NCBI RefSeq assembly: GCF_002858745.1
Contig: NZ_PJRO01000001.1
Span: 124,001 to 188,000, forward strand
Length of the DNA: 64,000 nt
Source of the DNA: Mesorhizobium loti
Lineage (GTDB): Bacteria; Pseudomonadota; Alphaproteobacteria; Rhizobiales; Rhizobiaceae
Reading direction: 5' to 3'
Shown piece by piece: positions 28,810-38,089 of this stretch. Positions within the stretch are counted from its first letter, which is position 1. Each line of letters opens with the position of its first letter. Under the pieces are notes generated by a model. That model saw nothing but the letters and a program-made list of their open reading frames with translations, was not told where the DNA came from and ran no database searches. The position numbers and the translations under genes are program-made.

Positions 28810-29459
28810 GTGAAATCGTCCTGCACAACTACTATCGGTCCTCGACCTCCTACCGCGTCCGCATCGCGCTGGAGATGAAGGGCATCGCCTATACCTACGT
28901 GCCGCACCACCTGCGTCATGGCGAGCATCTCGAACCAGCCTATCTTTCGGTCAATCCGCAGGGGCTCGTACCGGCGCTGATCTGGGACGACGGCACGCTG
29001 CTGACGCAGTCGCTGGCCATCATCGAGTTCCTGGACGAGATCAAACCGGAGCCCGCGCTGCTGCCCCAGGATGCCGCCGGCCGCGCCCGCGTGCGCATGC
29101 TTTCCCAGATGATCGCCTGCGACATCCACCCGGTGAACAATCTGCGTGTGTTGACCAGCCTTCGCACCGTGTTCGGCGCCGGCGACGAAGATGTCGTCAA
29201 CTGGTTCCGACATTGGGTCAACGAAGGTTTTCAACCTCTTGAAAAGATGCTGGCTTCTTCCTCGAAGACAGGCACATTTTGCCATGCCGAGACGCCGGGT
29301 CTGGCCGACATCTGCCTTGTCGCTCAGGTCGCCAACAATGGGCGCTTCGGCGTCGATATGAGCCCTTACCCGATCATTTCGCGCATCAATGCCGCGTGCA
29401 TGGAATTACCCGCCTTCCAGAAGGCCGCACCGCAAAACCAGCCCGACGCAGAGAGCTGA
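28806..29459 (+). CDS. maiA: Maleylacetoacetate/maleylpyruvate isomerase (zeta-type GST)
   Basis: Glutathione-dependent isomerase of 217 residues. The N-terminal thioredoxin fold has the zeta-class motif YYRSSTSYRVRIAL (conserved Ser-Ser), NPQGLVPAL and LTQSLAIIEFLDE; the C-terminal helical domain has PVNNLRVL. It starts within the stop of the FAH-family gene (ATGA). Whether it acts on maleylacetoacetate (tyrosine) or maleylpyruvate (gentisate) cannot be decided; no ring-cleavage dioxygenase gene is in the window. Confidence 0.88.
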   Translation: MSEIVLHNYYRSSTSYRVRIALEMKGIAYTYVPHHLRHGEHLEPAYLSVNPQGLVPALIWDDGTLLTQSLAIIEFLDEIKPEPALLPQDAAGRARVRMLSQMIACDIHPVNNLRVLTSLRTVFGAGDEDVVNWFRHWVNEGFQPLEKMLASSSKTGTFCHAETPGLADICLVAQVANNGRFGVDMSPYPIISRINAACMELPAFQKAAPQNQPDAES

Positions 29460-29509
29460 CACTAGCCCGCTGCACGATCGTATAAAAAGACTTTGAACGG
29501 AGAATGCCG

Positions 29510-30550
29510 ATGAGGGCCGTCGTGTTCGAAAAATTCGGGGAAACGCCGGTGGTCCGTACGGTGCCGGATCCCGTTCCCTCACCCGACGGCGTTGTGATCA
29601 AGGTTGCCGCGACCGGGCTCTGCCGCAGCGACTGGCACGGCTGGATGGGACATGATCCCGACATCCGCTTGCCGCATGTGCCTGGACATGAGCTTGCCGG
29701 TATCGTCGTGGCCGCCGGCCGTCAGGTGCACAACTGGAAGGCCGGAGCGCGCGTGACCGTGCCGTTCGTGGCAGCCTGCGGACATTGTTTCGAATGTGCT
29801 TCCGGCAATCACCAGGTCTGCGAGCACCAGTTCCAGCCGGGCTTCTCGGCCTGGGGCTCCTATGCGGAATATGTCGCCATCGACCATGCCGATACCAACC
29901 TGGTTGCGATTCCCGAAGAAATGGATTTCGCCACCGCCGCCAGCCTCGGCTGCCGCTTCGTGACGTCCTTTCGGGCCGTCGTCGATCAGGGACGCGTCAC
30001 CCCTGGCGAATGGGTGGCAGTGCATGGCTGCGGCGGCGTCGGCTTGTCAGCGATCATGATCGCCAATGCCATGGGTGCCAATGTGGTGGCGATCGACCTC
30101 ACCAACGAGAAACTCGAACTGGCAAAGAAACTGGGGGCCGTCGCCACGATCAACGCCGCAGAGACGCCCAATGTGGTGAAAGCGGTGAAGCAGATCACCA
30201 ATGGCGGAGCGCATATGTCGATGGACGCGCTTGGTCACCCGACCACGTCGTACAACTCGATCTCCAACCTGCGCCGCCGCGGCCGGCATGTGCAGGTCGG
30301 GCTCATGCTGGGCGACCACGCCAAGGCAGCGGTCCCGATGGCCAAGGTCATCGCCCACGAACTCGAGATCCGCGGCAGCCATGGCATGCAGGCATTCCGC
30401 TACGGCGCGATGATGGAAATGATCAAGACCGGCAAGCTGAGGCCAGACCTCCTGATCGGCAAGACCTATAGTCTCGACGAAGCGCCTGCCGCGCTGATGG
30501 CGATGGGCAGTTTCGAAGGCACCGGCATCGGTGTGGTGACGCGGTTCTGA
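29510..30550 (+). CDS. Zinc-dependent medium-chain alcohol dehydrogenase
   Basis: Dehydrogenase of 346 residues. Catalytic zinc ligands are Cys38 and His60-Glu61 ([15 protein letters not shown]); structural zinc Cys are 90, 93, 96 and 104. The Rossmann motif is [14 protein letters not shown], and [10 protein letters not shown] ends in Asp, favouring NAD. I chose the ATG at 29510 rather than 29504 because GGAG ends one base before the latter. It lies 50 bp after maiA and may be separate. Substrate unknown (alcohol or aldehyde). Confidence 0.85.
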   Translation: MRAVVFEKFGETPVVRTVPDPVPSPDGVVIKVAATGLCRSDWHGWMGHDPDIRLPHVPGHELAGIVVAAGRQVHNWKAGARVTVPFVAACGHCFECASGNHQVCEHQFQPGFSAWGSYAEYVAIDHADTNLVAIPEEMDFATAASLGCRFVTSFRAVVDQGRVTPGEWVAVHGCGGVGLSAIMIANAMGANVVAIDLTNEKLELAKKLGAVATINAAETPNVVKAVKQITNGGAHMSMDALGHPTTSYNSISNLRRRGRHVQVGLMLGDHAKAAVPMAKVIAHELEIRGSHGMQAFRYGAMMEMIKTGKLRPDLLIGKTYSLDEAPAALMAMGSFEGTGIGVVTRF

Positions 30551-30555
30551 TCAGG

Positions 30556-31386
30556 TCATTCCCTCAGGAACGCCTCGATCATCTCGGCTGACTGCTTGGG
30601 CTTTGTCACCAGGAACAGATGACCATCGTCGAGCAATTCCAACCGTGATCGCGCGATCATCGTGTTGAGCATCCTGGCGTTGATCACCGGCACCAGCGGA
30701 TCGTCGGTACCGGCCATGATCAGCGTCGGTTGGCGCAGCATCCACAGCCAAGGCAAGCTGGTCCAGCCGCTCATCGCAAAGAGCTGCAGGAAATAGCCGT
30801 ATTGCGAGGCGCCCTTCATGGCAGACGCATGGCGGTTGATCAGCGTCGGATCCTTGCGAAAATCGCCGCCATAGATATCGGCAGCAATCGAGCGCATATA
30901 GCCCGGATCGGTGTAGCGGCGTGGGCTCGCCATCTTGGAGAGAACGTTCGGAGCGCCCGGCACCATGGTGATACCGGGCGCGGTCGCTGCCAGGATCAGC
31001 TTGCGGCACACCGACGGGTACTGGAAAGCGAATTGCTGGGCGAGCCCCCCTCCCCATGACACACCGGAAATGTCCAGCCTGTCATGACCGAGGATTTCGC
31101 CAAGGCGTTTTCCGAGCCGCGCCAGTGTCGAAGGGCGATAGGGAAAGATCGGATTGGGCGATCCACCGACGCCCGGCACATCGAAGATGATGCCGGTGGT
31201 ATCCTCCAGCGCCGCCATGAAAGGTGCCGCCAGTTCCAGATTGGCGCCGATGCCATTGAACATCATCAGCGGTGGACGGCTGGAACTGCCATGACGGATA
31301 CCAACGCGCAGCAGCTGCCCGTCGACATCGAACATCTTGATGTCCATCGCGCCATCCGCCTTGGCCTTGCCTGCAGCCATCGCCAT
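30556..31386 (-). CDS. phaZ: Intracellular medium-chain-length PHA depolymerase-type hydrolase
   Basis: Alpha/beta hydrolase of 276 residues. FNGIGANLELAAPF, FDVPGVGGSPNP, the nucleophile elbow GVSWGGGLAQQFA, MASPRRYTDPGY, YGGDFRKDP and DDGHLFLVTK match the PhaZ of Pseudomonas mcl-PHA clusters. It degrades stored polyhydroxyalkanoate at the granule surface. It is the last gene of fadD-maoC-phaC-phaZ, 49 bp after phaC. The start is uncertain among three close Met codons (31386, 31380 and one before DIKMFDVDG). Confidence 0.9.
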   Translation of the reverse strand: MAMAAGKAKADGAMDIKMFDVDGQLLRVGIRHGSSSRPPLMMFNGIGANLELAAPFMAALEDTTGIIFDVPGVGGSPNPIFPYRPSTLARLGKRLGEILGHDRLDISGVSWGGGLAQQFAFQYPSVCRKLILAATAPGITMVPGAPNVLSKMASPRRYTDPGYMRSIAADIYGGDFRKDPTLINRHASAMKGASQYGYFLQLFAMSGWTSLPWLWMLRQPTLIMAGTDDPLVPVINARMLNTMIARSRLELLDDGHLFLVTKPKQSAEMIEAFLRE

Positions 31387-31435
31387 TCAGTCCGTCCCCG
31401 CTTGTTTCAATGCTTTTTGCGATGTTTCCGGGCAA

Positions 31436-33190
31436 TCACGGCTCGAACACGTAGGTGCCCGGCGCCGACCCCATTGGCTTGTGTTTGACGCTGCCGGGCG
31501 CCTTCGGCGCAGCGACCTCGGCACCTGAGCGCTCCTTGAGATAGGATGCCCAGTCGAGCCACCAGCTGCCTTCATGCTTTTCGGCCTTGCCTGTCCAGGT
31601 GTCGGCGTCCTTCTCCTTGGTCTTGCCCTTCACATACCAGGCCTTCGGATTGCCGGGCGGATTGAGCAGGCTTTGCAGATGACCGGAATTGGAGAGGATG
31701 AAGGTCGTGTTGTCGCCATAGAGCCGCGCGGTCTGGTAAACCGCTTTCCATGGCGTGATGTGATCGGTGGTGCCACCGATGACATAGGTGTCGTGCTTGA
31801 CCTTGCCCATATCGATCGGCACGCCGTGGATCGACATCTTGCCCGGGTTCATGAAGGGATTGGTGAAGATGAGATCGAGGAAATCGCCGTGCAGCCGGGC
31901 CGGCAGGCGGGTGGTGTCCGCGTTCCAATAGAGCACGTCGAAGGCCGGCGGCGCGTTGCCGAGCAGATAGTTGTTGACCCAGTAGTTCCAGATCAAATCG
32001 TTCGGCCGCATCCAGGCAAACATCTTTGCCATTTCATGGCCGTCGAGAATGCCCCTCGCCTTCGACATCTGCTTGGCGGCCATGATCGTCTCGGGCGTCA
32101 CCAGGGCGGAGAAATCCGAATCCGTCTCGGCCTGGGTGTTGAGCACGCAGACAGCCAGGATGACGGCGTTGATCTTCTCTTTCTTCTGCGCAGCAAGCCA
32201 GGCGACATAGGTCGAGAGCGTGATGCCGCCCGAGCACGAACCCATGATGTTGACGGTGTCGCAACCGGTGATCTCGCGCGCCGCATCGCAGGCCTCGTCC
32301 AGCGCAGCGATGTAGGTGTCGAGGCCCCAGTCGCGCTGTTCCGGCGTTGGATTGCGCCAGGAAACGCAATAGGGCTGGATGCCGTGACTGAGCAGGAACC
32401 TGATCATGCTCTTGTCCGGCGAGAGGTCGACCGAATAATATTTGTTGATCTGCGGCGGTACGACCAGCAAGGGCCGCTGGTGGACCTTTTCCGTCGCCGC
32501 CGTGTAGTGGACGAGTTCCAGGACATCGTTCTTGAAAACGACTGTGCCCGGAGTGTTGGCGAGGTTCTCGCCAACCTTGAACTTGGAGGCATCGACAGAG
32601 GACGGCAGGCCGCCATTGCGGGTCATGTCGTCGAGGAAGTTCTTCAGCCCGCTCACCGCGCTTTTACCGCCGGTATCCACCAGGGTTTTGATGGCCGTCG
32701 GATTCAAAGCCGGGTTGTTGGACGGAGCCATGGTGTCGACGAAGATGGACGTGATCAGCCGGGCGCGCGCTGCGTCCTTCTCGGGCAGGTCGGTCTTGGC
32801 AACCAGCTCGGTAACCGACTTGCTCCAGGCGACGTAGGACTGCATCACCGCCTTGTGCAGGCTGCTTGACTTCCAGGCCGGATCGGCGAAGCGGCGGTCC
32901 TTGGGGTCGGCGGTGATCTCGGATTGGCCGGTGACGATCTTGCCGAATTCGCTGGCAAAGGCGAGCCATTGTTCGGCCAATGCCTGCGGTTGGCTGGCCA
33001 GCGCCTTCAGCACCGAGCCGGTTGCGGCGGCGATATCCTGCGTGCGCAGGCCGACCAGTGGATTGAGCGCCAGGGTGTTTTCGGCTGCATCATCGGCGAT
33101 CTGCTCGGCAAGCGGGCGAGTGTCCCTTGCCCTCTCTTCACCGCCGCGCTTTTCGCCGTCTTTGCTGTCCTTCGCCGGCGCCTTTGCCAT
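31436..33190 (-). CDS. phaC: Poly(3-hydroxyalkanoate) synthase, class II-like
   Basis: Polymerase of 584 residues. The lipase-like box with the catalytic Cys is GSCSGG (317-322, Cys319); PPQINKYYSVDLSPDKSMIRF, VSWRNPTPEQRDWGLDTYI and the later WNADTTRLP segment match class II (medium-chain) synthases of Pseudomonas better than the GYCVGG-type class I enzymes usual in rhizobia. The N-terminal 35 residues are Lys/Glu/Arg-rich. It is 3 bp after maoC, so tightly coupled. Substrate length preference needs assay. Confidence 0.93.
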   Translation of the reverse strand: MAKAPAKDSKDGEKRGGEERARDTRPLAEQIADDAAENTLALNPLVGLRTQDIAAATGSVLKALASQPQALAEQWLAFASEFGKIVTGQSEITADPKDRRFADPAWKSSSLHKAVMQSYVAWSKSVTELVAKTDLPEKDAARARLITSIFVDTMAPSNNPALNPTAIKTLVDTGGKSAVSGLKNFLDDMTRNGGLPSSVDASKFKVGENLANTPGTVVFKNDVLELVHYTAATEKVHQRPLLVVPPQINKYYSVDLSPDKSMIRFLLSHGIQPYCVSWRNPTPEQRDWGLDTYIAALDEACDAAREITGCDTVNIMGSCSGGITLSTYVAWLAAQKKEKINAVILAVCVLNTQAETDSDFSALVTPETIMAAKQMSKARGILDGHEMAKMFAWMRPNDLIWNYWVNNYLLGNAPPAFDVLYWNADTTRLPARLHGDFLDLIFTNPFMNPGKMSIHGVPIDMGKVKHDTYVIGGTTDHITPWKAVYQTARLYGDNTTFILSNSGHLQSLLNPPGNPKAWYVKGKTKEKDADTWTGKAEKHEGSWWLDWASYLKERSGAEVAAPKAPGSVKHKPMGSAPGTYVFEP

Positions 33191-33193
33191 GAA

Positions 33194-33679
33194 TTATTCT
33201 CCCGCTTTTCTCCGCCGCTCGTAGAACATGGCCAATGTCTCGGCCATCAGCGCCGGCTTCTCCTCACCCTCGATCTCGATCGTGTTTGCGAACTTCATCA
33301 GGTACTGACCAGGGCCCTTGTCCTCCACCGAGATCAGCGAGGCACGCAGCCTTACCCGCATGCCGACCCTGACCGGAGCCAGGAAACGCACCTTGTCCAG
33401 CCCATAGTTGAAAACGGCCTGGGTGTTTTCGGGCGCGATATTCATCTGCTGGCTGAGACCGCCAATGAGCGACAGGCTGAGATAGCCATGCGCAATCGTC
33501 GTACGGAACGGGCTTTCTTTCTTCGCCCGCTCGGGATCGGTATGGATCCACTGCCGATCCTCGGTGCATTCGGCAAACTGATCGATGCGCGTCTGATCGA
33601 CCTCTACCCAACCGGAAAGGCCAAGCTCCTGCCCGGTCATGGCCCGGAGCTGCTCGAAGGTCGGAGGTGACTTGCTCAT
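33194..33679 (-). CDS. MaoC-like (R)-enoyl-CoA hydratase (PhaJ/NodN-like)
   Basis: Hot-dog fold protein of 161 residues. The hydratase motif region ECTEDRQWIHTDPERA keeps the catalytic Asp and His, followed by TIAHGYLSLSL. It shares this form with NodN and PhaJ proteins. The ATG at 33679 was preferred to the longer frame to 33754, which has no homologous N-terminus. Wedged between fadD and phaC (3 bp before phaC), it probably supplies (R)-3-hydroxyacyl-CoA from beta-oxidation enoyl-CoA for polymer synthesis. Confidence 0.87.
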   Translation of the reverse strand: MSKSPPTFEQLRAMTGQELGLSGWVEVDQTRIDQFAECTEDRQWIHTDPERAKKESPFRTTIAHGYLSLSLIGGLSQQMNIAPENTQAVFNYGLDKVRFLAPVRVGMRVRLRASLISVEDKGPGQYLMKFANTIEIEGEEKPALMAETLAMFYERRRKAGE

Positions 33680-33754
33680 TCCATCATTCCCGATTGTTTC
33701 AGCTGCCCCGTCCGACCATGAACGCGCCGCCCTGTCAATTCGGCCATACGGCAC

Positions 33755-35452
33755 TCATCGTGGCGTCGCCATCTCCTTGATCATCTGGTCGCGCAGTTCG
33801 CGGCGCAGGATCTTGCCGACATTGGTACGCGGCAGGTCGTCCCTGAACTCGATGTATTTCGGCTTTTTGTAGCCGGTGAGATGCTTCATGCAGAACTCCG
33901 CCAACGCCTCCTTGCTGAGGGCCGGATCCTTCCGCACCACGAACATCATCACAGCCTCGCCAGAGTTCTTGTCCGGCACACCGACAACAGCAGCTTCCAG
34001 AACACCCGGATGCAGCACGGCCACAGCCTCGACCTCATTCGGATAGACATTGAACCCAGAAACCAGGATCATGTCCTTCTTGCGGTCGACGATCTTCACA
34101 TAGCCGTTGTCGTCCATGGTGCCGACATCGCCCGATTTGAAAAAGCCGTCCGGCGTCATCACCTTCTCGGTCTCATCCGGCCGGTTCCAGTAGCCGGACA
34201 TGACCTGCGGTCCGCGGATAGCGATCTCGCCGGGCTGACCATGCGGCACATCATTGCCATCATCATCGAGAAGCCTGATTTCGACGTTAGGCAACGGCAG
34301 GCCAATCGTGCCGGTATAGGCATCGTTGTCGGTTGGATTGCAGGCGATGCCGGACGAGGTCTCGGAAAGGCCATATCCTTCGACGATGGGACAACCGGTC
34401 ACTGCCAGCCATTTCCTGGCCACCGCCTCCTGCACAGCCATGCCGCCGCCATTGGCGATGCGGAACTGCGAGAAATCCAGCTTGGCGAATTCCGGATTGT
34501 TGGCCAGCGCATTGAACAGCGTATTGACGCCCGGCATGACATGAAATTTGTACTTCGCGATTTCCTTGATCATCGCGGGGATGTCGCGCGGATTGGGGAT
34601 CAGCACGTTGACACCGCCGGTGCGCATGGCGAGCAGCCCGCAGGTGATGAAAGCGTAGACGTGGTAGAGCGGCAGCGCGGTTATGAAGGTGAGCTGGCCA
34701 TTGATCGGCCTGCGCTTGAGACCCGGTTGCGTCCATGCCTCCGAGGCGAGCAGATTGGCGATGATGGTGCTGTGCAGCAACGTCGCCCCCTTGGAAACAC
34801 CGGTGGTACCGCCGGTGTATTGCAGCACTGCCGCATCGTTTGGACCGATTTCCGGTTTGTCGAGCCGTTGGCCCTTGCCCACTGCCAGCGCCGTGTTGAA
34901 ACGCACCGCGCCGGGCAATGAAAAGGCTGGGATCGCCTTCTTCACCTTTCGCAGCACCAGATTGGCGACCAAGCCTTTCGGGAAACCCAGCAAATCGCCG
35001 ACGCTGGCCAGGACGACGTGCTTGATCGGTGTGTTGCGGACCACCTGTTGCAGCGTGGCGGCGAAATTCTCCAGGATTATGATCGCCTGCGCGCCGGAAT
35101 CGTTGAGCTGGTGCTCCAACTCGCGCGGTGTATAGAGCGGATTGACATTCACCACGATGAAACCGGCGCGCATGACGGCGGCAACAGCGATCGGATATTG
35201 CAGCACATTCGGCATCATAATGGCGACGCGGTCACCGCGCTTCAGGCCGAGCCCCTGCAGATAGGCGCCGAAATCGCGTGAAAGCCTGTCGACCTCACCG
35301 AAGGTCAGCGCCTTGTCCATGAAGACATAGGCCTTTTCGTTCCGGTACTTCGCGAAGCTCTCCTCGAACAACGCTACGACCGACGCATATTGATTGATGT
35401 CGACCTCGGCCGGCACGCCGGCAGGGTAATTCCTTACCCAGATACGCTCCAT
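33755..35452 (-). CDS. fadD: Long-chain fatty-acid-CoA ligase
   Basis: Adenylate-forming enzyme of 565 residues. The AMP-binding motif is LQYTGGTTGVSKGATL; further motifs are GYGLSETS and the C-terminal SGDVGTMDDNGYVKIVDRKKDMI and NVGKILRREL with the catalytic Lys. It activates fatty acids to acyl-CoA at the inner membrane. First gene of the fadD-maoC-phaC-phaZ unit, divergent from a wax ester synthase gene; a 271-bp shared upstream region (35453-35723) must hold both promoters, where I see no clear known site. Confidence 0.93.
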   Translation of the reverse strand: MERIWVRNYPAGVPAEVDINQYASVVALFEESFAKYRNEKAYVFMDKALTFGEVDRLSRDFGAYLQGLGLKRGDRVAIMMPNVLQYPIAVAAVMRAGFIVVNVNPLYTPRELEHQLNDSGAQAIIILENFAATLQQVVRNTPIKHVVLASVGDLLGFPKGLVANLVLRKVKKAIPAFSLPGAVRFNTALAVGKGQRLDKPEIGPNDAAVLQYTGGTTGVSKGATLLHSTIIANLLASEAWTQPGLKRRPINGQLTFITALPLYHVYAFITCGLLAMRTGGVNVLIPNPRDIPAMIKEIAKYKFHVMPGVNTLFNALANNPEFAKLDFSQFRIANGGGMAVQEAVARKWLAVTGCPIVEGYGLSETSSGIACNPTDNDAYTGTIGLPLPNVEIRLLDDDGNDVPHGQPGEIAIRGPQVMSGYWNRPDETEKVMTPDGFFKSGDVGTMDDNGYVKIVDRKKDMILVSGFNVYPNEVEAVAVLHPGVLEAAVVGVPDKNSGEAVMMFVVRKDPALSKEALAEFCMKHLTGYKKPKYIEFRDDLPRTNVGKILRRELRDQMIKEMATPR

Positions 35453-35723
35453 GCGCTCCTCCCCTGGATCGCGCTTTCCTGCAATCTAGACGCGCAGGAA
35501 AGGCTTGGGAAGCACCACAAAACGTCTTAGGCGGCTCACGGTGATTACCCTGCGGAAACGGGTTCCGGCGGCATTTCAACCGGCCTCGGGCAACCACCTT
35601 CCTATGCAAAGGCCGTCCTCACCGTGCGGCAGCTTGCCTTTGCTCACGATCCGGCAAATGATCCGCAAAAAGAGGGCCGGGCGGCCAGGCGGCTCTTGAT
35701 CGAAACTTGGCCGGGAGGAATGC

Positions 35724-37178
35724 ATGAAGCAGCTCGGCGGCATCGATGCCACGTTTCTCTACATGGAGACGCCGGAAACGCCGATGCATGTCGCCGGCCT
35801 GACGCTTTATGAGCCGCCCGCCGGTCTTTCAGGCTCCTTCTATGACCACTTCAAGGACTTCTTCCTCAGCCGCATGCATCTGGCGCCGATCTTCGAAAAG
35901 AAGCTCGCCCGCACCGTGCTGGAGCTCGACCATCCGGCCTGGGTCGATGCCGGAGAGATCGATGTTTCCTATCATTTGCGCCACGCAACCCTGGCGGCTC
36001 CCGGCAGCTGGAAGCAACTCGAGGATCTGGTAGGCGAATTGCATTCGACCTTGCTCGATCGCTCACGGCCGCTGTGGCAGTTCACCGTGATCGACGGGTT
36101 CGATGACGGCAACGTCGCCATCTATGCCAAGATACATCATGCCGCCGTCGATGGCGGCGCCGGCATGGCGATCGCGGCGGCTCTTTACGACATGTCGCCC
36201 CTGCCGCGAAAGGTGAAGCCCCCGGAGCCGAAACCGGCCGCTCGCAAGCCGACGATCGAAGAACGTGCCATCCTCGGCATCAACGACGTGGTGCAGAATG
36301 TGATGCGCCAGCAACTGAAGGCACTGGAAGCCGTGCCGCAGGTGCTTGGCACGCTGACAGACCTGCTCATCGCCAAAAGCGGCAGTGGCGAAGGTAAGGG
36401 CGGCAGCCTGCCTGGCATCCCCGATATCCTCGCGCCGAAGACGCCGTTCAACGTCACCATTACCGGGCAGCGGTCCTTCGCCGCCCGCGCCTTGTCGCTC
36501 GGCGATGCCAAAACGATCGCCAAGGCGACAGGCACCAAGATCAACGACGTGGTCATGGCGGTGAGTGCCGGCGCCCTGCGCGCCTATCTGGAAGATCACG
36601 CAGCGCTGCCGAAGAAGCCGCTGGTCGCTTTCGTGCCGATTTCGCTGCGCCAGCCCGGCGATATGGACGCATCCAACCAGGTCTTCGGCATGTTCTGCCC
36701 GATCGCCACTGAGCTTGCCGACCCACTGGAACGCTTGATGGCCATCCGCAAAAGCAGCGGCGATTCCAAAACCTTGGCTGGAACGGTGAAAGACGTTTCG
36801 CCGAAGGACTATACGCTGCTTGGCGCGCCGATCCTGTTTCCCGGCCTCGCCCAGCTTTATGGCCGTACCGGCCTTGCCGACGTGATGCCGTCGACCACCA
36901 ATCTGACCATCTCCAATGTGCCCGGCCCGCCCATCCCGGTCTTCTGTGCCGGGGCCAAGGTGCGGGCGATGTTCCCAGTTTCGATCCCAGTCCACGGCAT
37001 AGCGCTCAACATCACCGTGCAAAGCTATCAGGACCGGCTCGATTTCGGCGTCACTGCAGACCGCCGTGCCGTACCCGACATCGACCATCTCGGCGATCTG
37101 CTGGTCACTGCCATGGTGGAACTCAAGGCCTCGGTCGAAAAGCTGCCGCCACCTCCCCCGAAAGCTGCAAAGCCGTGA
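35724..37178 (+). CDS. Wax ester synthase/diacylglycerol acyltransferase
   Basis: Bifunctional acyl-CoA:alcohol/diacylglycerol O-acyltransferase of 484 residues. The catalytic HHxxxDG is HHAAVDG (138-144); LGGIDATFLYMETPETPMHVAGL is the family N-terminus and NLTISNVPGPP (NxSNVPGP-type) the late signature; a Pro-rich tail (KLPPPPPKAAKP) ends it. It makes wax esters or triacylglycerol for lipid inclusions. GGGAGG lies just before the ATG. Adjacent to, and divergent from, the PHA operon, it can draw on the same acyl-CoA pool. Confidence 0.92.
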   Translation: MKQLGGIDATFLYMETPETPMHVAGLTLYEPPAGLSGSFYDHFKDFFLSRMHLAPIFEKKLARTVLELDHPAWVDAGEIDVSYHLRHATLAAPGSWKQLEDLVGELHSTLLDRSRPLWQFTVIDGFDDGNVAIYAKIHHAAVDGGAGMAIAAALYDMSPLPRKVKPPEPKPAARKPTIEERAILGINDVVQNVMRQQLKALEAVPQVLGTLTDLLIAKSGSGEGKGGSLPGIPDILAPKTPFNVTITGQRSFAARALSLGDAKTIAKATGTKINDVVMAVSAGALRAYLEDHAALPKKPLVAFVPISLRQPGDMDASNQVFGMFCPIATELADPLERLMAIRKSSGDSKTLAGTVKDVSPKDYTLLGAPILFPGLAQLYGRTGLADVMPSTTNLTISNVPGPPIPVFCAGAKVRAMFPVSIPVHGIALNITVQSYQDRLDFGVTADRRAVPDIDHLGDLLVTAMVELKASVEKLPPPPPKAAKP

Positions 37179-37280
37179 ACCGGCTACCGCTGCGGAAACC
37201 GTGCGCAATATTGCAGTTTTGTGAACAAAAGCGGCATAGTCTGCGTTGAGTGCAGCCGGAATCAATCGACAGGAGCCTTC

Positions 37281-38054
37281 ATGGCCCACGCTGATACGCT
37301 GAAACCGCCTTCGCGACTGCTGTTCGCGCTGGAACTCAGGGCGTTGCCCGAACTCGGCGGTTTCCTCGCCTCCTTGCCCCTCTTGACGGCGCTGGCACCC
37401 CGTGGCGACGGCCATCCCGTTCTGGTGTTGCCGGGCCTCGTCACCAGCGATCGCTCGACGGTGGCACTGCGCGGCTTCCTGAAATCCAAGGGGTACGCAA
37501 CCTATGGCTGGGATCTCGGCCGCAACTACGGTCCGTTACCCGGGATCGAGCGCAAGATGGTCGACCGTCTCAAGGCGCTGGCCGACAAGCACGGCCGCAA
37601 GGTGAGCCTCGTCGGCTGGAGCCTTGGCGGCATCTATGCGCGACAGCTCGCCAAGATGCTGCCCGACGAGGTACGCCTCGTGATCACATTGGGCAGCCCG
37701 TTCAACGGCGATCCGCGCGCAACCAACGCCTGGAAACTCTACGAATTTACCTCCGGTCACAAGGTCGACGACCGCGAGGGTCATATGGGCGGTGCGATTT
37801 CGGAATCGCCTGCCGTGCCGACGACGGCGATCTACAGCCGTAGCGACGGCATCTGCGCCTGGCAGGCCTGCATGGAAAACCAGCTGCCGCACACCGAGAG
37901 CATCGAGGTGGAGGCGAGCCATTGTGGCCTCGGACATCACCCTGCGGCGGTCTATGCCATTGCCGATCGCCTGGCGCAGAACGAAGGCGAATGGAAACCG
38001 TTCGATCGCAGCGGCTTCAAGAGCCTGTTCTTTCCCGATCCGAAACGGAACTAA
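37281..38054 (+). CDS. Alpha/beta hydrolase, probable lipase/esterase
   Basis: Hydrolase of 257 residues; the ATG follows AGGAG. VLVLPGLVTSDRSTVALRGFL resembles triacylglycerol lipase N-termini, the nucleophile elbow is GWSLGGIYA (Ser114), and SHCGLGHHP supplies a candidate His. Placed 102 bp after the wax ester synthase, it may mobilise the neutral lipid. A GCAATATTGC palindrome at 37205-37214 lies in that gap. No signal peptide, so cytoplasmic. Substrate is inference from context. Confidence 0.82.
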   Translation: MAHADTLKPPSRLLFALELRALPELGGFLASLPLLTALAPRGDGHPVLVLPGLVTSDRSTVALRGFLKSKGYATYGWDLGRNYGPLPGIERKMVDRLKALADKHGRKVSLVGWSLGGIYARQLAKMLPDEVRLVITLGSPFNGDPRATNAWKLYEFTSGHKVDDREGHMGGAISESPAVPTTAIYSRSDGICAWQACMENQLPHTESIEVEASHCGLGHHPAAVYAIADRLAQNEGEWKPFDRSGFKSLFFPDPKRN

Positions 38055-38089
38055 ACCGAGCGTCATTCGCCCCCAGATGCAGGCGCCGG

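Noticed and set aside
31574..32869. A 431-codon open frame opposite phaC
   Set aside because: Antisense shadow; phaC has the correct active site and operon spacing.
36063..37415. A 450-codon open frame opposite the wax ester synthase
   Set aside because: Antisense of a gene with clear catalytic motifs; low-complexity composition.
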